64,000 bases of DNA from assembly GCA_018266915.1 (NCBI GenBank), contig JAFDZM010000080.1, positions 124,001 to 188,000 of the forward strand, in the 5' to 3' direction. Below, piece by piece: positions 17,829 to 26,605 of the stretch; positions within the stretch are counted from its first letter, which is position 1, and each line of letters opens with the position of its first letter. Both the position numbers and the translations under genes were made by a program. This stretch comes from Bacteroidota bacterium (lineage in GTDB: Bacteria > Bacteroidota > Bacteroidia > Sphingobacteriales > Sphingobacteriaceae). Below the pieces are notes generated by a model. It saw only the letters and a program-made list of their open reading frames with translations, searched no databases and was not told the origin of the DNA.

Positions 17829-18944
17829 ATGAAAATCGAGACTATAGCTATCCACGCAGGCAATCATAACGACGAATCATCTAAAGCCGTAATTCAGCCC
17901 ATAACCATGTCGACCACATTTGTTCGCGAGGCAGATGGCTCATTTCCTGCGGGATATATCTATAGCCGGTCAAGCAATCCGAATCGTGCAGCTCTCGAAA
18001 ATGTGCTGGCAAAACTGGAAGGCGGTGTTGATGCAGCAGCTTTTTCTTCGGGCAATGCGGCTGGCATGTCGGTTTTTCAAACTCTAAAACCGGGCACACA
18101 TATTATCGGTCCGGACGATATGTATCACGGTTTACGCAACCAGATCAAAACATTATTTGCAGATATATTGGAGTTTGATTTTGTCGATATTAATGATTCG
18201 GCGGTTTTAGCAGCTCATATTAAACCTAATACTGGCCTGATTTGGGTAGAAACGCCATCGAACCCATTATTGAAGATTACCGATATAAAAGCAATAGTTG
18301 AAACAGCCCATAAGCATAATATAAAAGTAGTTTGTGATAATACCTTCGCTACTCCAATCGGACAGCAACCATTGGCTTTAGGTGCTGATATTGTTATGCA
18401 TTCTTCTACGAAATATTTCGGTGGACATAGCGATTTGATGGGTGGTGCTTTGATTACAGCAGAGAAGAATGAATGGTGGGCAAAGATCCGACAGGTTCAG
18501 GAAATGGGCGGTGCTATCCCCTCACCTATGGATTGCTATTATCTGACAAGAAGCATCAAAACATTACCATACCGGGTCAAAGGGCATGTCCATAACGCAC
18601 AATTATTAGCTGAATACTTGGAAAATCACCCTAAAATTGAGCGGGTAATGTACCCAGGCTTATTGTCTCACCCACAACATGCCACAGCAAAAGAACAAAT
18701 GCTCAATTTTGGTGGCATGCTGTCATTTTGTGTAAAAGGTGGTTCGGATGAGGCACGTAAAGTGATCAACAAACTCAAAATATTTACCCAGGCTACTAGT
18801 TTGGGCGGAGTAGAAAGCTTAATAGAACACCGTGCATCAGTAGAAGGCCCAGATACCAAAACACCGCATAACCTGTTGCGTGTTTCCGTAGGACTTGAGC
18901 ATATTGATGACCTGATAGAAGACCTTGCACAAGCCCTCGGTTAA
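17829..18944 (+). CDS. metB-like: PLP-dependent trans-sulfuration enzyme (cystathionine gamma-synthase/lyase type)
   Basis: A 371-residue member of the Cys/Met metabolism PLP family. The PLP lysine is in MHSSTKYFGGHSD (about residue 195); YSRSSNPNRAALE, FSSGNAAGMS and WVETPSNPLLKI are conserved. The group includes cystathionine gamma-synthase, gamma-lyase and beta-lyase, which share these motifs, so the exact reaction is open. It is divergent from mqnE and lies 1.1 kb upstream of metY. Its stop overlaps the DinB gene stop by 4 bases on the opposite strand. Confidence 0.9.
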   Translation: MKIETIAIHAGNHNDESSKAVIQPITMSTTFVREADGSFPAGYIYSRSSNPNRAALENVLAKLEGGVDAAAFSSGNAAGMSVFQTLKPGTHIIGPDDMYHGLRNQIKTLFADILEFDFVDINDSAVLAAHIKPNTGLIWVETPSNPLLKITDIKAIVETAHKHNIKVVCDNTFATPIGQQPLALGADIVMHSSTKYFGGHSDLMGGALITAEKNEWWAKIRQVQEMGGAIPSPMDCYYLTRSIKTLPYRVKGHVHNAQLLAEYLENHPKIERVMYPGLLSHPQHATAKEQMLNFGGMLSFCVKGGSDEARKVINKLKIFTQATSLGGVESLIEHRASVEGPDTKTPHNLLRVSVGLEHIDDLIEDLAQALG

Positions 18945-19471
18945 GCTTTCACCTCTTCTGCCTTTCTGAAATATTGCATTGCTTCTTTGCCAAGGGCTCT
19001 TCTCAAAATACCGATCTGACCGATGTGGTATGCCTGATGATCATTAATAAATGCCCATAATCCTGCTAGTGTATTATCAAAAGGTGCAATGGGATGCCTG
19101 GTTTCGATAACTGTATTTAATGCTTCATCAGGTAAACTAGCTAAACCTGTTCGTATTACAGGTGAAGTCTCATTCCATTTATCCCTGATCTGTTCAATAG
19201 TGGGGAATTCACCTTTGGGCATTCTTCTTTCTTCTTCGGTTGAACCCTGAATAGTTAGGAAATGTGCTGTCCATGGAATTTCTACCTGTGCTCCACTGAT
19301 ACGGACTAGATTCCGCTGTGCCCATAAAAGATGGCCTGCCAGCCATTTAATGCTATTTAATGGTTCAATGATACAGGTATTAGCTTCATCATCATTGATA
19401 TTATCAATGACATTATTGAACAATACATCATGCAGATCGTACTGTGCTAAGAGTTGTTTTTTGGTTGACAT
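18941..19471 (-). CDS. DinB family protein
   Basis: 176 residues of the DinB/YfiT four-helix bundle superfamily. The histidines expected to bind metal are in LAGHLLWAQRNLV and in FINDHQAYHIGQIGILRRALG. Members are thiol transferases or hydrolases in some species (BstA, MST types), but most have no known function. ATG start, with TAACTTTG on the minus strand at 19488-19495 as a likely -7 box. Confidence 0.85.
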   Translation of the reverse strand: MSTKKQLLAQYDLHDVLFNNVIDNINDDEANTCIIEPLNSIKWLAGHLLWAQRNLVRISGAQVEIPWTAHFLTIQGSTEEERRMPKGEFPTIEQIRDKWNETSPVIRTGLASLPDEALNTVIETRHPIAPFDNTLAGLWAFINDHQAYHIGQIGILRRALGKEAMQYFRKAEEVKA

Positions 19472-19487
19472 GGCTTTTGTTTTTGGT

Positions 19488-19495
19488 CAAAGTTA
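19488..19495 (-). promoter_or_regulatory. -7 box of the DinB gene
   Basis: TAACTTTG on the minus strand fits TAnnTTTG. Predicted leader of about 11 bases. Confidence 0.45.
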
Positions 19496-19561
19496 GATGC
19501 AAAACATACCCACCAATGAGGTGCAAATACGCCAACTTAAGTGTCCTTTGCGCCATTTTTG

Positions 19562-19629
19562 AGCTGAAAGCTAAAAGCAAAAATCATAAAGAAAGGCAGC
19601 TTTGGTCTTTCTGCTTTCAGCTTTTAGCT
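19562..19629. repeat. Inverted heptad array, word AGCTRAA
   Basis: The left arm (19562-19578) reads AGCTGAA then AGCTAAA. The right arm (19613-19629), on the other strand, has the same two heptads in swapped order. Unlike most arrays here it lies between two divergent genes, upstream of both. A further inner stem may form around AAAGGCAGC. Confidence 0.8.
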
Positions 19630-19646
19630 AATAAAATAAAATTTAA

Positions 19647-19679
19647 TTTGGAGATATAGCCTTTTATAAGCTATGTTTG
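19647..19679 (+). promoter_or_regulatory. Promoter of the metY operon
   Basis: TTTG (19647-19650), 21 bases, then TATGTTTG (19672-19679). This is the best match in the window to the two-part Bacteroidota promoter. The predicted start near 19685 lies about 50 bases before the riboswitch. Confidence 0.7.
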
Positions 19680-19734
19680 CAACATTATTTGGTAGCAATA
19701 CCCCGATCATTACCTCTTCAAACAGGTTTTGATT

Positions 19735-19835
19735 TATAAAGAAGCGGCGACGAGATCAGGCTCAAAGACCCGCTGGCAACCCTCCAAGGTGGAGAAGGTG
19801 CCAAATCCTGGCCCGGAGAATGGATCTCCGGGAGA
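19735..19835 (+). ncRNA. SAM riboswitch (SAM-I clan)
   Basis: The core has GAGATCAGGCTC, then GACCCGCTGGCAACC and, after a variable stem (CCTCCaaggtGGAG), GGTGCCAAATCCTG. These are the conserved S-box elements that form the S-adenosylmethionine pocket. A strong 7-bp hairpin CCCGGAG/CTCCGGG (19813-19833) closes the 3' side. It precedes the metY-metX-hom operon, as expected for feedback by SAM. No T-rich terminator follows directly, so control probably acts on translation of the leader ORF or on downstream structures. Confidence 0.9.
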
Positions 19836-19850
19836 TATAAATTAATAACC

Positions 19851-19961
19851 ATGAAAAGATTAATTAAAACCACACTCCAGCAACTTCTTTGTTCCCTAAG
19901 GGACCTGTCAACCTCTTACAGCTATTCCAACGGCTGCATGTGCATGTGTTACTGTTGTTAA
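19851..19961 (+). CDS. Putative Cys/Met-rich leader peptide
   Basis: A 36-codon ORF (MKRLIKTTLQQLLCSLRDL...) that starts 15 bases after the riboswitch and ends with C-M-C-M-C-Y-C-C before TAA. Five Cys and two Met in the last eight codons are very unlikely by chance and match the products of the operon behind it. The design resembles ribosome-mediated attenuation leaders; polycysteine leader ORFs are known before sulfur genes in mycobacteria. Two hairpins follow (19966-19994 and 20001-20020), which ribosome stalling could rearrange. Translation is inferred, not shown. Confidence 0.6.
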   Translation: MKRLIKTTLQQLLCSLRDLSTSYSYSNGCMCMCYCC

Positions 19962-19965
19962 TTTA

Positions 19966-20020
19966 CATCACTGAGTTTTCAATTCAGGTGATGCAACAAT
20001 GGTAAAGTATCTTCTTTACC
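19966..20020 (+). promoter_or_regulatory. Two hairpins between leader ORF and metY
   Basis: First, CATCAC/GTGATG extended by TGA/TCA with one bulged G (19966-19994). Second, GGTAAAG/CTTTACC with a 6-base loop (20001-20020). Neither has a T tract, so they are not ordinary terminators; they could be part of an attenuator or control metY translation. Confidence 0.45.
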
Positions 20021-20084
20021 CAAAACCAAAAAACTAATTTTTACTACAAGCAAGAACTTACTAACACATTAAAATTTTACTACT

Positions 20085-21410
20085 ATGTCAACATTAAAAT
20101 TTGAAACACTGCAACTGCACGCCGGACAAGAAGCTGATCCGACGACAGGTTCAAGGGCCGTACCTATTTATCAAACCAGTTCATTTGTCTTTAAAAGCGC
20201 TGAGCATGGTGCTAATTTGTTCGCGCTGAAAGAATTTGGCAACATCTACACCCGCATCATGAATCCAACTACCGATGTGTTTGAAAAACGCGTAGCAGCG
20301 TTGGAGGGTGGTGTAGCTGCCCTGGCCACCGGTTCGGGACAGGCGGCACAGTTCCTGGCTTTAAACAACATTTTGCAGGTCGGCGAGAACTTTGTTACAT
20401 CGCCTTACTTGTATGGTGGCACTTACAACCAATTTAAGGTCTCGTTTAAGCGCATTGGGATAGATGCCCGCTTTGCCGAAAACGATAGCGCTGAAGCATT
20501 GGAAAAACATATCGACGACAAAACCAAAGCTATTTATGTTGAAACAATGGGCAACCCTGAGTTCAACATTCCTGACTTTGAAAAAGTTGCCGCATTGGCT
20601 AAGAAACATGATTTGCCGCTGATCGTGGACAACACTTTTGGCGCAGCAGGTTATTTATTCCGTCCGCTGGAGCATGGCGCACATGTGGTGGTGCAATCAG
20701 CTACTAAATGGATTGGCGGTCATGGCACCAGTATCGGTGGAGTGATCGTCGACGGAGGCAATTATAACTGGGGCAATGGCAAATTCCCGCAATTCAGCAC
20801 ACCATCGGAAGGTTATCATGGATTGGTATTCTCGGATGTATTCGGAGTAAACGGGCCTTTTGGTAATATTCAATTTATTATCCGGGCACGCGTTGAAGGC
20901 TTGCGTGATTTTGGACCGGCGTCATCACCATTTAATTCATTCCTGTTCATACAAGGTTTGGAGACACTTTCATTGCGTGTGCAACGACATGTAGATAATG
21001 CATTGGAACTGGCTAAATGGCTTGAGGCTCATCCGCAGGTATCAAAAGTGAATTACCCGGGATTAGAGTCATCAGCGTATCATGCCCTGGCCAAAAAATA
21101 TTTAAAGAATGGTTTCGGTGCAGTTTTATCTTTTGAAGTAAAAGGCAGCAAGGAGTTGGCTGGTAAGCTGATTGATAATTTACAACTGGTAAGCCATCTT
21201 GCAAACCTGGGCGATGCTAAAACGCTGATCATACAGCCATCGGCAACTACGCATCAGCAACTTTCTGATGAGGAGCAATTAGCTGCAGGTGTTACGCCAA
21301 ATTCGTTGCGCGTTGCTGTGGGCATTGAACATATTGATGATATAAAAGCAGATTTTGAACAGGCATTTGCCAAAATTAAACAGGGCGAGCCTGAATATAG
21401 CCTGAACTAA
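20085..21410 (+). CDS. metY: O-acetylhomoserine sulfhydrylase
   Basis: A 441-residue PLP enzyme that makes homocysteine from O-acetylhomoserine and sulfide. The N-terminus KFETLQLHAGQEADPTTGSRAVPIYQTSSFVF and the long insert with FPQFSTPSEGYHGL are typical of this branch, and the PLP lysine is in VQSATKWIGGHGTSIGG (about residue 208). Its length, over 420 residues, separates it from the shorter cystathionine enzymes such as the 371-residue one at 17829. First structural gene behind the SAM riboswitch. Confidence 0.95.
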   Translation: MSTLKFETLQLHAGQEADPTTGSRAVPIYQTSSFVFKSAEHGANLFALKEFGNIYTRIMNPTTDVFEKRVAALEGGVAALATGSGQAAQFLALNNILQVGENFVTSPYLYGGTYNQFKVSFKRIGIDARFAENDSAEALEKHIDDKTKAIYVETMGNPEFNIPDFEKVAALAKKHDLPLIVDNTFGAAGYLFRPLEHGAHVVVQSATKWIGGHGTSIGGVIVDGGNYNWGNGKFPQFSTPSEGYHGLVFSDVFGVNGPFGNIQFIIRARVEGLRDFGPASSPFNSFLFIQGLETLSLRVQRHVDNALELAKWLEAHPQVSKVNYPGLESSAYHALAKKYLKNGFGAVLSFEVKGSKELAGKLIDNLQLVSHLANLGDAKTLIIQPSATTHQQLSDEEQLAAGVTPNSLRVAVGIEHIDDIKADFEQAFAKIKQGEPEYSLN

Positions 21411-21412
21411 TC

Positions 21413-21452
21413 CTCTCCCCTTTGGGGAGAGTTAGAGAGGGGCAGTTTTTTA
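21413..21452. repeat. GC-rich REP-like hairpin in the met operon
   Basis: CTCTCCCC-ttt-GGGGAGAG (21413-21431), followed by a second purine-rich arm (AGAGAGGGGC) and a T-rich tract. Similar CTCTCC/GGAGAG intergenic elements are common in Bacteroidota. Inside an operon, this one could act as a partial terminator or mRNA-stabilising element between metY and metX. Confidence 0.65.
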
Positions 21453-21522
21453 GTTTTTTTAAGTGATATAGAAAGTTATTACGGAATGTGGCTGATCGAT
21501 TCAGCCGCATCCGCAGTAGCGA

Positions 21523-22587
21523 ATGAACAGAATGAGCAGACAGACTTATACTTATCCGCAAACTTTCAAGCTCGAATCGAGCAAGAAGTTGGAGGGACTT
21601 GAAATTGGTTTCCATACGTATGGAAGATTAAATAAAGAACGGGATAACGTGGTGTGGGTATGCCATGCCCTCACCGCTAATTCCGACGTTTTTGACTGGT
21701 GGAAAGGATTGTTTGGAGCAAACGATTACTTCAACCCTGAAGAATACTTTATTGTATGCGCCAATATCCTGGGCTCACATTATGGTACTACAAACCCATT
21801 GAGTGAAAACCCGGTAACAGGTCAGCCGTATTATCTGTCATTCCCCGACATTACCGTTCGGGATATGGTGAATGCTCACCGCCTGTTGGCTGATCATCTC
21901 GGTATCAATGATATCAAAATTCTGCTCGGTGGTTCATTGGGAGGGCAACAGGCTTTAGAATGGTCGATTATCGAACCAAACCGCATTAAGAATGTAATTC
22001 TGATCGCAACGAATGCACGCCATTCACCCTGGGGCATTGCCTTTAATGAATCACAGCGCTTAGCTATTGCTTCTGATAGGAGTTTCTATGCCAACAAACC
22101 TGACGGAGGTTCCAAAGGGCTGAAAGCTGCACGTAGTATTGCCCTGCTCTCCTATCGTAGTTATAAAGCGTATTCAATTACCCAACAGGAAGATAGCGAT
22201 AAAAAGACGGATGATTTCAAAGCATCGTCCTACCAGAATTACCAGGGTGAAAAATTGGTTAAAAGGTACAATGCTTACAGTTATTGGTACTTAACTAAGG
22301 TAATGGATTCCCACAATGTAGGCCGCGGCAGGCATGGTGTGGAAAAGGCATTGAGCCTGATCAAAGCAAAGACACTGGTAATCGGTATCAAATCCGATGT
22401 GCTATTTCCAATTGAGGAGCAACAATACTTATTCAATCACATACCCAAAGCCGCTTTTGCCGAGTTTGATTCATTCTACGGGCATGATGGCTTTTTGATC
22501 GAAACAGAGGTATTAACCAATATCATCACTTCATTTTTTAAAACAGACGTTAAAGGAAAAATTATAGAACTGCAACAATCCGCATAA
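21523..22587 (+). CDS. metX: Homoserine O-acetyltransferase
   Basis: A 354-residue alpha/beta hydrolase-fold enzyme that activates homoserine with acetyl-CoA, giving the substrate of MetY. The nucleophile serine is in LLGGSLGGQQALEW (about residue 138); the acid and histidine are in GIKSDVLFPIEEQ and FYGHDGFLIE. VCHALTANSDVFDWWKGLFG near the N-terminus is family-typical. Two starts are possible (21523 or 21532). A GGCTGA/TCAGCC hairpin at 21490-21506 precedes them. Its TAA overlaps the next gene's ATG by one base. Confidence 0.95.
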   Translation: MNRMSRQTYTYPQTFKLESSKKLEGLEIGFHTYGRLNKERDNVVWVCHALTANSDVFDWWKGLFGANDYFNPEEYFIVCANILGSHYGTTNPLSENPVTGQPYYLSFPDITVRDMVNAHRLLADHLGINDIKILLGGSLGGQQALEWSIIEPNRIKNVILIATNARHSPWGIAFNESQRLAIASDRSFYANKPDGGSKGLKAARSIALLSYRSYKAYSITQQEDSDKKTDDFKASSYQNYQGEKLVKRYNAYSYWYLTKVMDSHNVGRGRHGVEKALSLIKAKTLVIGIKSDVLFPIEEQQYLFNHIPKAAFAEFDSFYGHDGFLIETEVLTNIITSFFKTDVKGKIIELQQSA

Positions 22588-23825
22588 TGAGTAAAAAGTT
22601 AACTATCGGTCTTTTTGGCTTTGGCGTAGTAGGCCAGGGTCTGCATGATATTATAAAGACCAAAAATCTGAACATCGAAATTGTAAAAATTTGTATAAAA
22701 GACGGAAGCAAACAACGCAGCCTTCCCTCTCATTTATTTACTACTGACAGGGACGAAATACTTGACAACCCGGAGATCAATACCATAGTCGAGCTGATCA
22801 ATGAAACTGAACCCGCTTTCGAGATCGTTTCAAAAGCATTAAGAACCGGCAAAAATGTGGTTTCTGCCAGTAAGAAAATGATCGCGACACATTTAAGTGA
22901 GTTGCTTGAATTGCAGCACGAATATGGTACATCTTTGTTGTATGAAGGTGCTGTCTGTGGTAGTATCCCTATCATCCGTAACCTGGAAGAGTATTACGAT
23001 AACGAACTGCTGCATTCTATCTGCGGTATCTTCAACGGATCATCTAATTATATCCTCTCAAAAGGCTTTATTGAAGGACTGGATTATGCAGCCGCTTTGA
23101 AACAAGCGCAAGACCTGGGCTTTGCTGAAACCGACCCTACTATGGACGTTGGTGGATATGACGCCAAGTTTAAACTGGTGATTGCTGCGGCTCATGCTTA
23201 TGGTGTGGTAGTAAAACCGGAGGAAGTTTTCAATATCGGTATACAAACACTTTCAGCTTATGATTTGCAATATGCACGTGAAAAGAACCTGAAGATCAAA
23301 CTGGTTCCGGTTGCAAAAGAGTTGGATGATAAGCATGTCGCGTTATTCGTTCTGCCAAAATTTGTAACTGAAAGCGAGTTCCTGTACAATGTGGAATATG
23401 AGTATAATGGCGTTATCGTACAGGCAGCTTTCGCCGATCAGCAATTCTTTTTTGGTAAAGGAGCTGGTGGTCACCCTACTGGCTCTGCTGTGTTATCGGA
23501 TATAGCAGCCTTGCGTTACGACTATCAATACGAGTACAAAAAGGCTAAGTCTAAGAAAGATTTAAACTTCACCAATGATATTGATCTCAATATCTATTTG
23601 CGTTACGAGGACGACGACCTGGTAGAAGCTTTAGGCTTTGAATACATTCATGAGCGCTATTTGTCAGGCAATTATAAATTTATTATCGGGAAAATCAACC
23701 TCCAAAAACTGATCGACAATCAGCATCGTATATTGAACGAAAGGGCTTTCATAGCCTTTGCCGATCAGCTAAAAGGGGTCAGTTTAGCCCCGGCAAGAAA
23801 ACAAGCAGAAGAAGTGTTGCAATAA
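22587..23825 (+). CDS. hom: Homoserine dehydrogenase
   Basis: A 412-residue NAD(P)-dependent enzyme reducing aspartate semialdehyde to homoserine. The Rossmann motif is GLFGFGVVGQG (8-18); the substrate domain has FNGSSNYILS and GFAETDPTMDVGGYDAKFKL. No aspartokinase domain is fused. The C-terminal part (from about residue 320) is not a typical ACT domain. Overlap of ATG with the metX stop implies coupling; the operon thus supplies homoserine, its acetyl ester and homocysteine. Confidence 0.95.
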   Translation: MSKKLTIGLFGFGVVGQGLHDIIKTKNLNIEIVKICIKDGSKQRSLPSHLFTTDRDEILDNPEINTIVELINETEPAFEIVSKALRTGKNVVSASKKMIATHLSELLELQHEYGTSLLYEGAVCGSIPIIRNLEEYYDNELLHSICGIFNGSSNYILSKGFIEGLDYAAALKQAQDLGFAETDPTMDVGGYDAKFKLVIAAAHAYGVVVKPEEVFNIGIQTLSAYDLQYAREKNLKIKLVPVAKELDDKHVALFVLPKFVTESEFLYNVEYEYNGVIVQAAFADQQFFFGKGAGGHPTGSAVLSDIAALRYDYQYEYKKAKSKKDLNFTNDIDLNIYLRYEDDDLVEALGFEYIHERYLSGNYKFIIGKINLQKLIDNQHRILNERAFIAFADQLKGVSLAPARKQAEEVLQ

Positions 23826-23845
23826 ACACTTTGCTGTATATGAAT

Positions 23846-23877
23846 AAAGGCTCCCAATCGGGAACCTTTATTTTTTG
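23846..23877 (+). terminator. Terminator of the met operon
   Basis: AAAGG and TCCC pair with GGGA and CCTTT around an AATC loop, followed by six T residues. It lies 20 bases after the hom stop. Confidence 0.8.
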
Positions 23878-23905
23878 TATGTATGAGTTTAATTAGGGGG
23901 CTGTG

Positions 23906-25297
23906 TCATATGGCTCTGTCAATGTCCCATTGTTCCAGGTAATCGGCCACACGGCGCAGGAATGATCCACCCAAAGCGCCGTCCACCACACGGTGATCGT
24001 AAGATAACGATAAGAACATCATATGCCTGATCGCGATCACATCGCCTTGTTTGGTTTCAATTACAGCCGGTTTCTTTTTAATAGTGCCGATAGCCAATAT
24101 AGCTACCTGTGGCTGATTGATGATAGGTGTTCCCATCACGTTACCAAATGAACCCACATTAGTGATAGTAAAGGTTCCGTCTTTCACATCATCGGGTTGC
24201 AATTTGTTATTGCGAGCGCGATTAGCCAGATCATTAACTGATTTAGTCAACCCTGCTAAATTCAATTTATCAGCATTTTTTATAACCGGAACAATCAGGT
24301 TGCCGCTTGGCAAAGCAGTAGCCATACCAATGTTTACATCTGCTTTTTTGATAATCTGGTAACCATTAACAGATACATTGACCATCGGCATATCTTTAAT
24401 TGCCTTTACCACCGCTTCAATAAATATCGGTGTAAAAGTGATTTTCTCTCCTTCTTTTTTCTCGAAAGCTCCCTTAATCTTCTCGCGCCACAATACCAGA
24501 TTGGTCACATCGGCTTCCACAAATGAAGTAACATGCGGCGAGGTATGCTTGCTCATCACCATATGATCGGCGATCAGCCTGCGCATCCTGTCCATTTCGA
24601 TGATCTCATCCCTGCCTGATGCCGAAGTTGCAGGAACAGTAAACGGCTTGTCTTCAAATATCGGTTCAGGTGCTTTATAAGCAGCCGCCTCAACCTTAGG
24701 TTGATGTACTTCATGAACCCGCGGAGTGTATGGGTCTGGTTGTGGTTCGGATTTTTTATCTATCGATGCCGGGTTTTGCAGGTAATTCAGCAGATCGTCT
24801 TTTGTTAAACGTCCTTCTGCGCCAGTACCCGGTATTTTGTCCAGTTCTTCAACGCTAATACCTTCCTGTGCGGCAATATTTTTCACCAATGGGGAATAGA
24901 ATCTTCCAGAGATTTTGCTCTCTTCAGTTTGTTTAACTTCCAATTGTTCTAAGCCAGGTATTTCTTCAGAAATTATTGGTTCATTTGGTGCTTCCTCAGG
25001 TATATTGATCTGTGGTTCAGCTACTGCTTCAGGAGTTTCCCCGGCTTCATCACCGCCTTCTGTTTCAATAATAGCGATCACAGCGCCAACCTGTACTACT
25101 TCATTTTCACTGCAAAGTTGTTGTATCAGTTTTCCTGAAACTGGTGAAGGAACTTCAGAATCCACCTTATCGGTAGCAATTTCCATTACCGCCTCATCCA
25201 TTTCAATATAATCGCCTGTATTTTTATTCCATTTGATTATGGTAGCTTCAGCAACGCTTTCGCCCATTTTTGGCAGTAACAGTTGGTATCTGGCCAT
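23906..25297 (-). CDS. 2-oxo acid dehydrogenase E2 component (dihydrolipoamide acyltransferase)
   Basis: 463 residues. An N-terminal lipoyl domain has the lipoylated lysine K44 in ATDKVDSEV. A Glu/Pro-rich linker, an E3-binding domain at about 133-170 (SPLVKNIAAQEGISVEELDKI) and the catalytic domain follow, with H435 in LSYDHRVVDGALGG. One lipoyl domain and the motif set suit the branched-chain or pyruvate E2 of Bacteroidota. E1 and E3 genes are not in the window. -7 box TAATTTTG on the minus strand at 25319-25326. Confidence 0.93.
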   Translation of the reverse strand: MARYQLLLPKMGESVAEATIIKWNKNTGDYIEMDEAVMEIATDKVDSEVPSPVSGKLIQQLCSENEVVQVGAVIAIIETEGGDEAGETPEAVAEPQINIPEEAPNEPIISEEIPGLEQLEVKQTEESKISGRFYSPLVKNIAAQEGISVEELDKIPGTGAEGRLTKDDLLNYLQNPASIDKKSEPQPDPYTPRVHEVHQPKVEAAAYKAPEPIFEDKPFTVPATSASGRDEIIEMDRMRRLIADHMVMSKHTSPHVTSFVEADVTNLVLWREKIKGAFEKKEGEKITFTPIFIEAVVKAIKDMPMVNVSVNGYQIIKKADVNIGMATALPSGNLIVPVIKNADKLNLAGLTKSVNDLANRARNNKLQPDDVKDGTFTITNVGSFGNVMGTPIINQPQVAILAIGTIKKKPAVIETKQGDVIAIRHMMFLSLSYDHRVVDGALGGSFLRRVADYLEQWDIDRAI

Positions 25298-25318
25298 ATA
25301 GAGTTATATAATTTGGAT

Positions 25319-25326
25319 CAAAATTA
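25319..25326 (-). promoter_or_regulatory. -7 box of the E2 gene
   Basis: TAATTTTG on the minus strand, 21 bases upstream of the ATG. It sits next to the cinA stop codon, so the E2 gene may be read both alone and from cinA. Confidence 0.4.
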
Positions 25327-25330
25327 GTTA

Positions 25331-26587
25331 TTAGTTTTTAAATTCCTCAAGCAATAAGTGCAGCATATTTAAGGCGGCTATCGCCGTTCTTTCAATGTTC
25401 TGCATACGCTTATTACCAAACTGGAATTTCTTTGTGATCGTCTTTTCAGCGTTGGCCACTCCTATCCAAACCGTTCCTACCGGCTTTTCAGGAGTACCGC
25501 CATCAGGTCCTGCTATGCCTGTTACAGCAATTGCATAATCTGATTTAAAATTGAGCAAAGCTCCCTGCACCATTTCAGTCACTGTTTCCTGGCTTACCGC
25601 ACCGTATTGCCAGAGCGTTTCATTTTTCACTCCAAGGATACTTTCTTTCAACTCGTAAGAGTACGAAACTGCTCCGCCAAAGAACACTTTCGATGAACCC
25701 GCATGCTGGGTGATCAAATGTGCAATATATCCACCGGTACAACTTTCCGCAGTCGATAATGTAAGCTCCTTCTCAGCCATATAATTTAATATAGCCTTTT
25801 CAAGCGCGATATCTTCCTGCGCTACTACCGACCTTCCAATGCGTTCAACGAGCCTTTTAGCAAATGATTCAACTTCATTTTTCAATAAAGTTTCATCTTC
25901 ACCGTATGCGCTTAAACGCAAACGTACCTGTCCAAGTTTTGGTAGGTAAGCTAATTTTATATAAGATGGCAGATCATTCTCAATATCAGCTATTTTTTCG
26001 GCAAGGTATGATTCTCCTTCACCTACGGTTAAAATAGTTTTATGAATGATAAATGGAAGATTATAAGTTGCCTTTAACTTAGGGATCACCGTTTCTCCCA
26101 TCATGTACATCATCTCATGCGGAACACCCGGCATCGACATATATATTTTACCCTGATGATTAAACCACATCCCTGGCGCCGTGCCGTTTGCGTTCAATAT
26201 CACTTCGCAGTTTTCGGGAACAAGAGCTTGTTGCCTGTTTATATCCAGCAACTTTTCCGATACCCCGCGCAATCTTCTGAAAATATTTTCTACATTTTGC
26301 AGGGCGTCTTTATTCTCAATCAGCCCTACACCAAAATATTCTGCTAATGTTTTTTTGGTAATATCATCTTTCGTAGGGCCAAGACCGCCGGTGATTAAGA
26401 TAATATCTGCTCTACGGTGAGCCTCAGCAAGTGCGTTAAGAATGTGTTGTCTATCATCAGATACCGATGATATTTGTTTTACCCTAACACCTATTGCATT
26501 CAGTTTCTGCGCAATAAATGCCGAGTTGGTATCGACGATCTGTCCTATCAATATCTCATCGCCAATAGTGATTATTTCAGCTAACAT
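25331..26587 (-). CDS. cinA: CinA-like protein (competence/damage-inducible, NMN amidase type)
   Basis: 418 residues. The N-terminal MoCF-binding domain begins EIITIGDEILIGQIVDTNSAFIA and contains ITGGLGPTKDD. The C-terminal CinA domain has STAESCTGGYIAHLIT and AVTGIAGPDGGTPEKPVGTVWIG. The C-terminal domain deamidates nicotinamide mononucleotide in studied members; the N-terminal domain acts as a pyrophosphatase in some. Only 18 bases separate it from lptD upstream, so they are probably co-transcribed. Confidence 0.95.
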   Translation of the reverse strand: MLAEIITIGDEILIGQIVDTNSAFIAQKLNAIGVRVKQISSVSDDRQHILNALAEAHRRADIILITGGLGPTKDDITKKTLAEYFGVGLIENKDALQNVENIFRRLRGVSEKLLDINRQQALVPENCEVILNANGTAPGMWFNHQGKIYMSMPGVPHEMMYMMGETVIPKLKATYNLPFIIHKTILTVGEGESYLAEKIADIENDLPSYIKLAYLPKLGQVRLRLSAYGEDETLLKNEVESFAKRLVERIGRSVVAQEDIALEKAILNYMAEKELTLSTAESCTGGYIAHLITQHAGSSKVFFGGAVSYSYELKESILGVKNETLWQYGAVSQETVTEMVQGALLNFKSDYAIAVTGIAGPDGGTPEKPVGTVWIGVANAEKTITKKFQFGNKRMQNIERTAIAALNMLHLLLEEFKN

Positions 26588-26605
26588 TTCGCAAAGTAAG
26601 CAATT

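Noticed and set aside
21376..21615. Minus-strand ORF through the metY-metX gap
   Set aside because: Covers the REP-like hairpin and antisense of metX; the predicted SLTLPKGE segment is the usual false translation of such hairpins.
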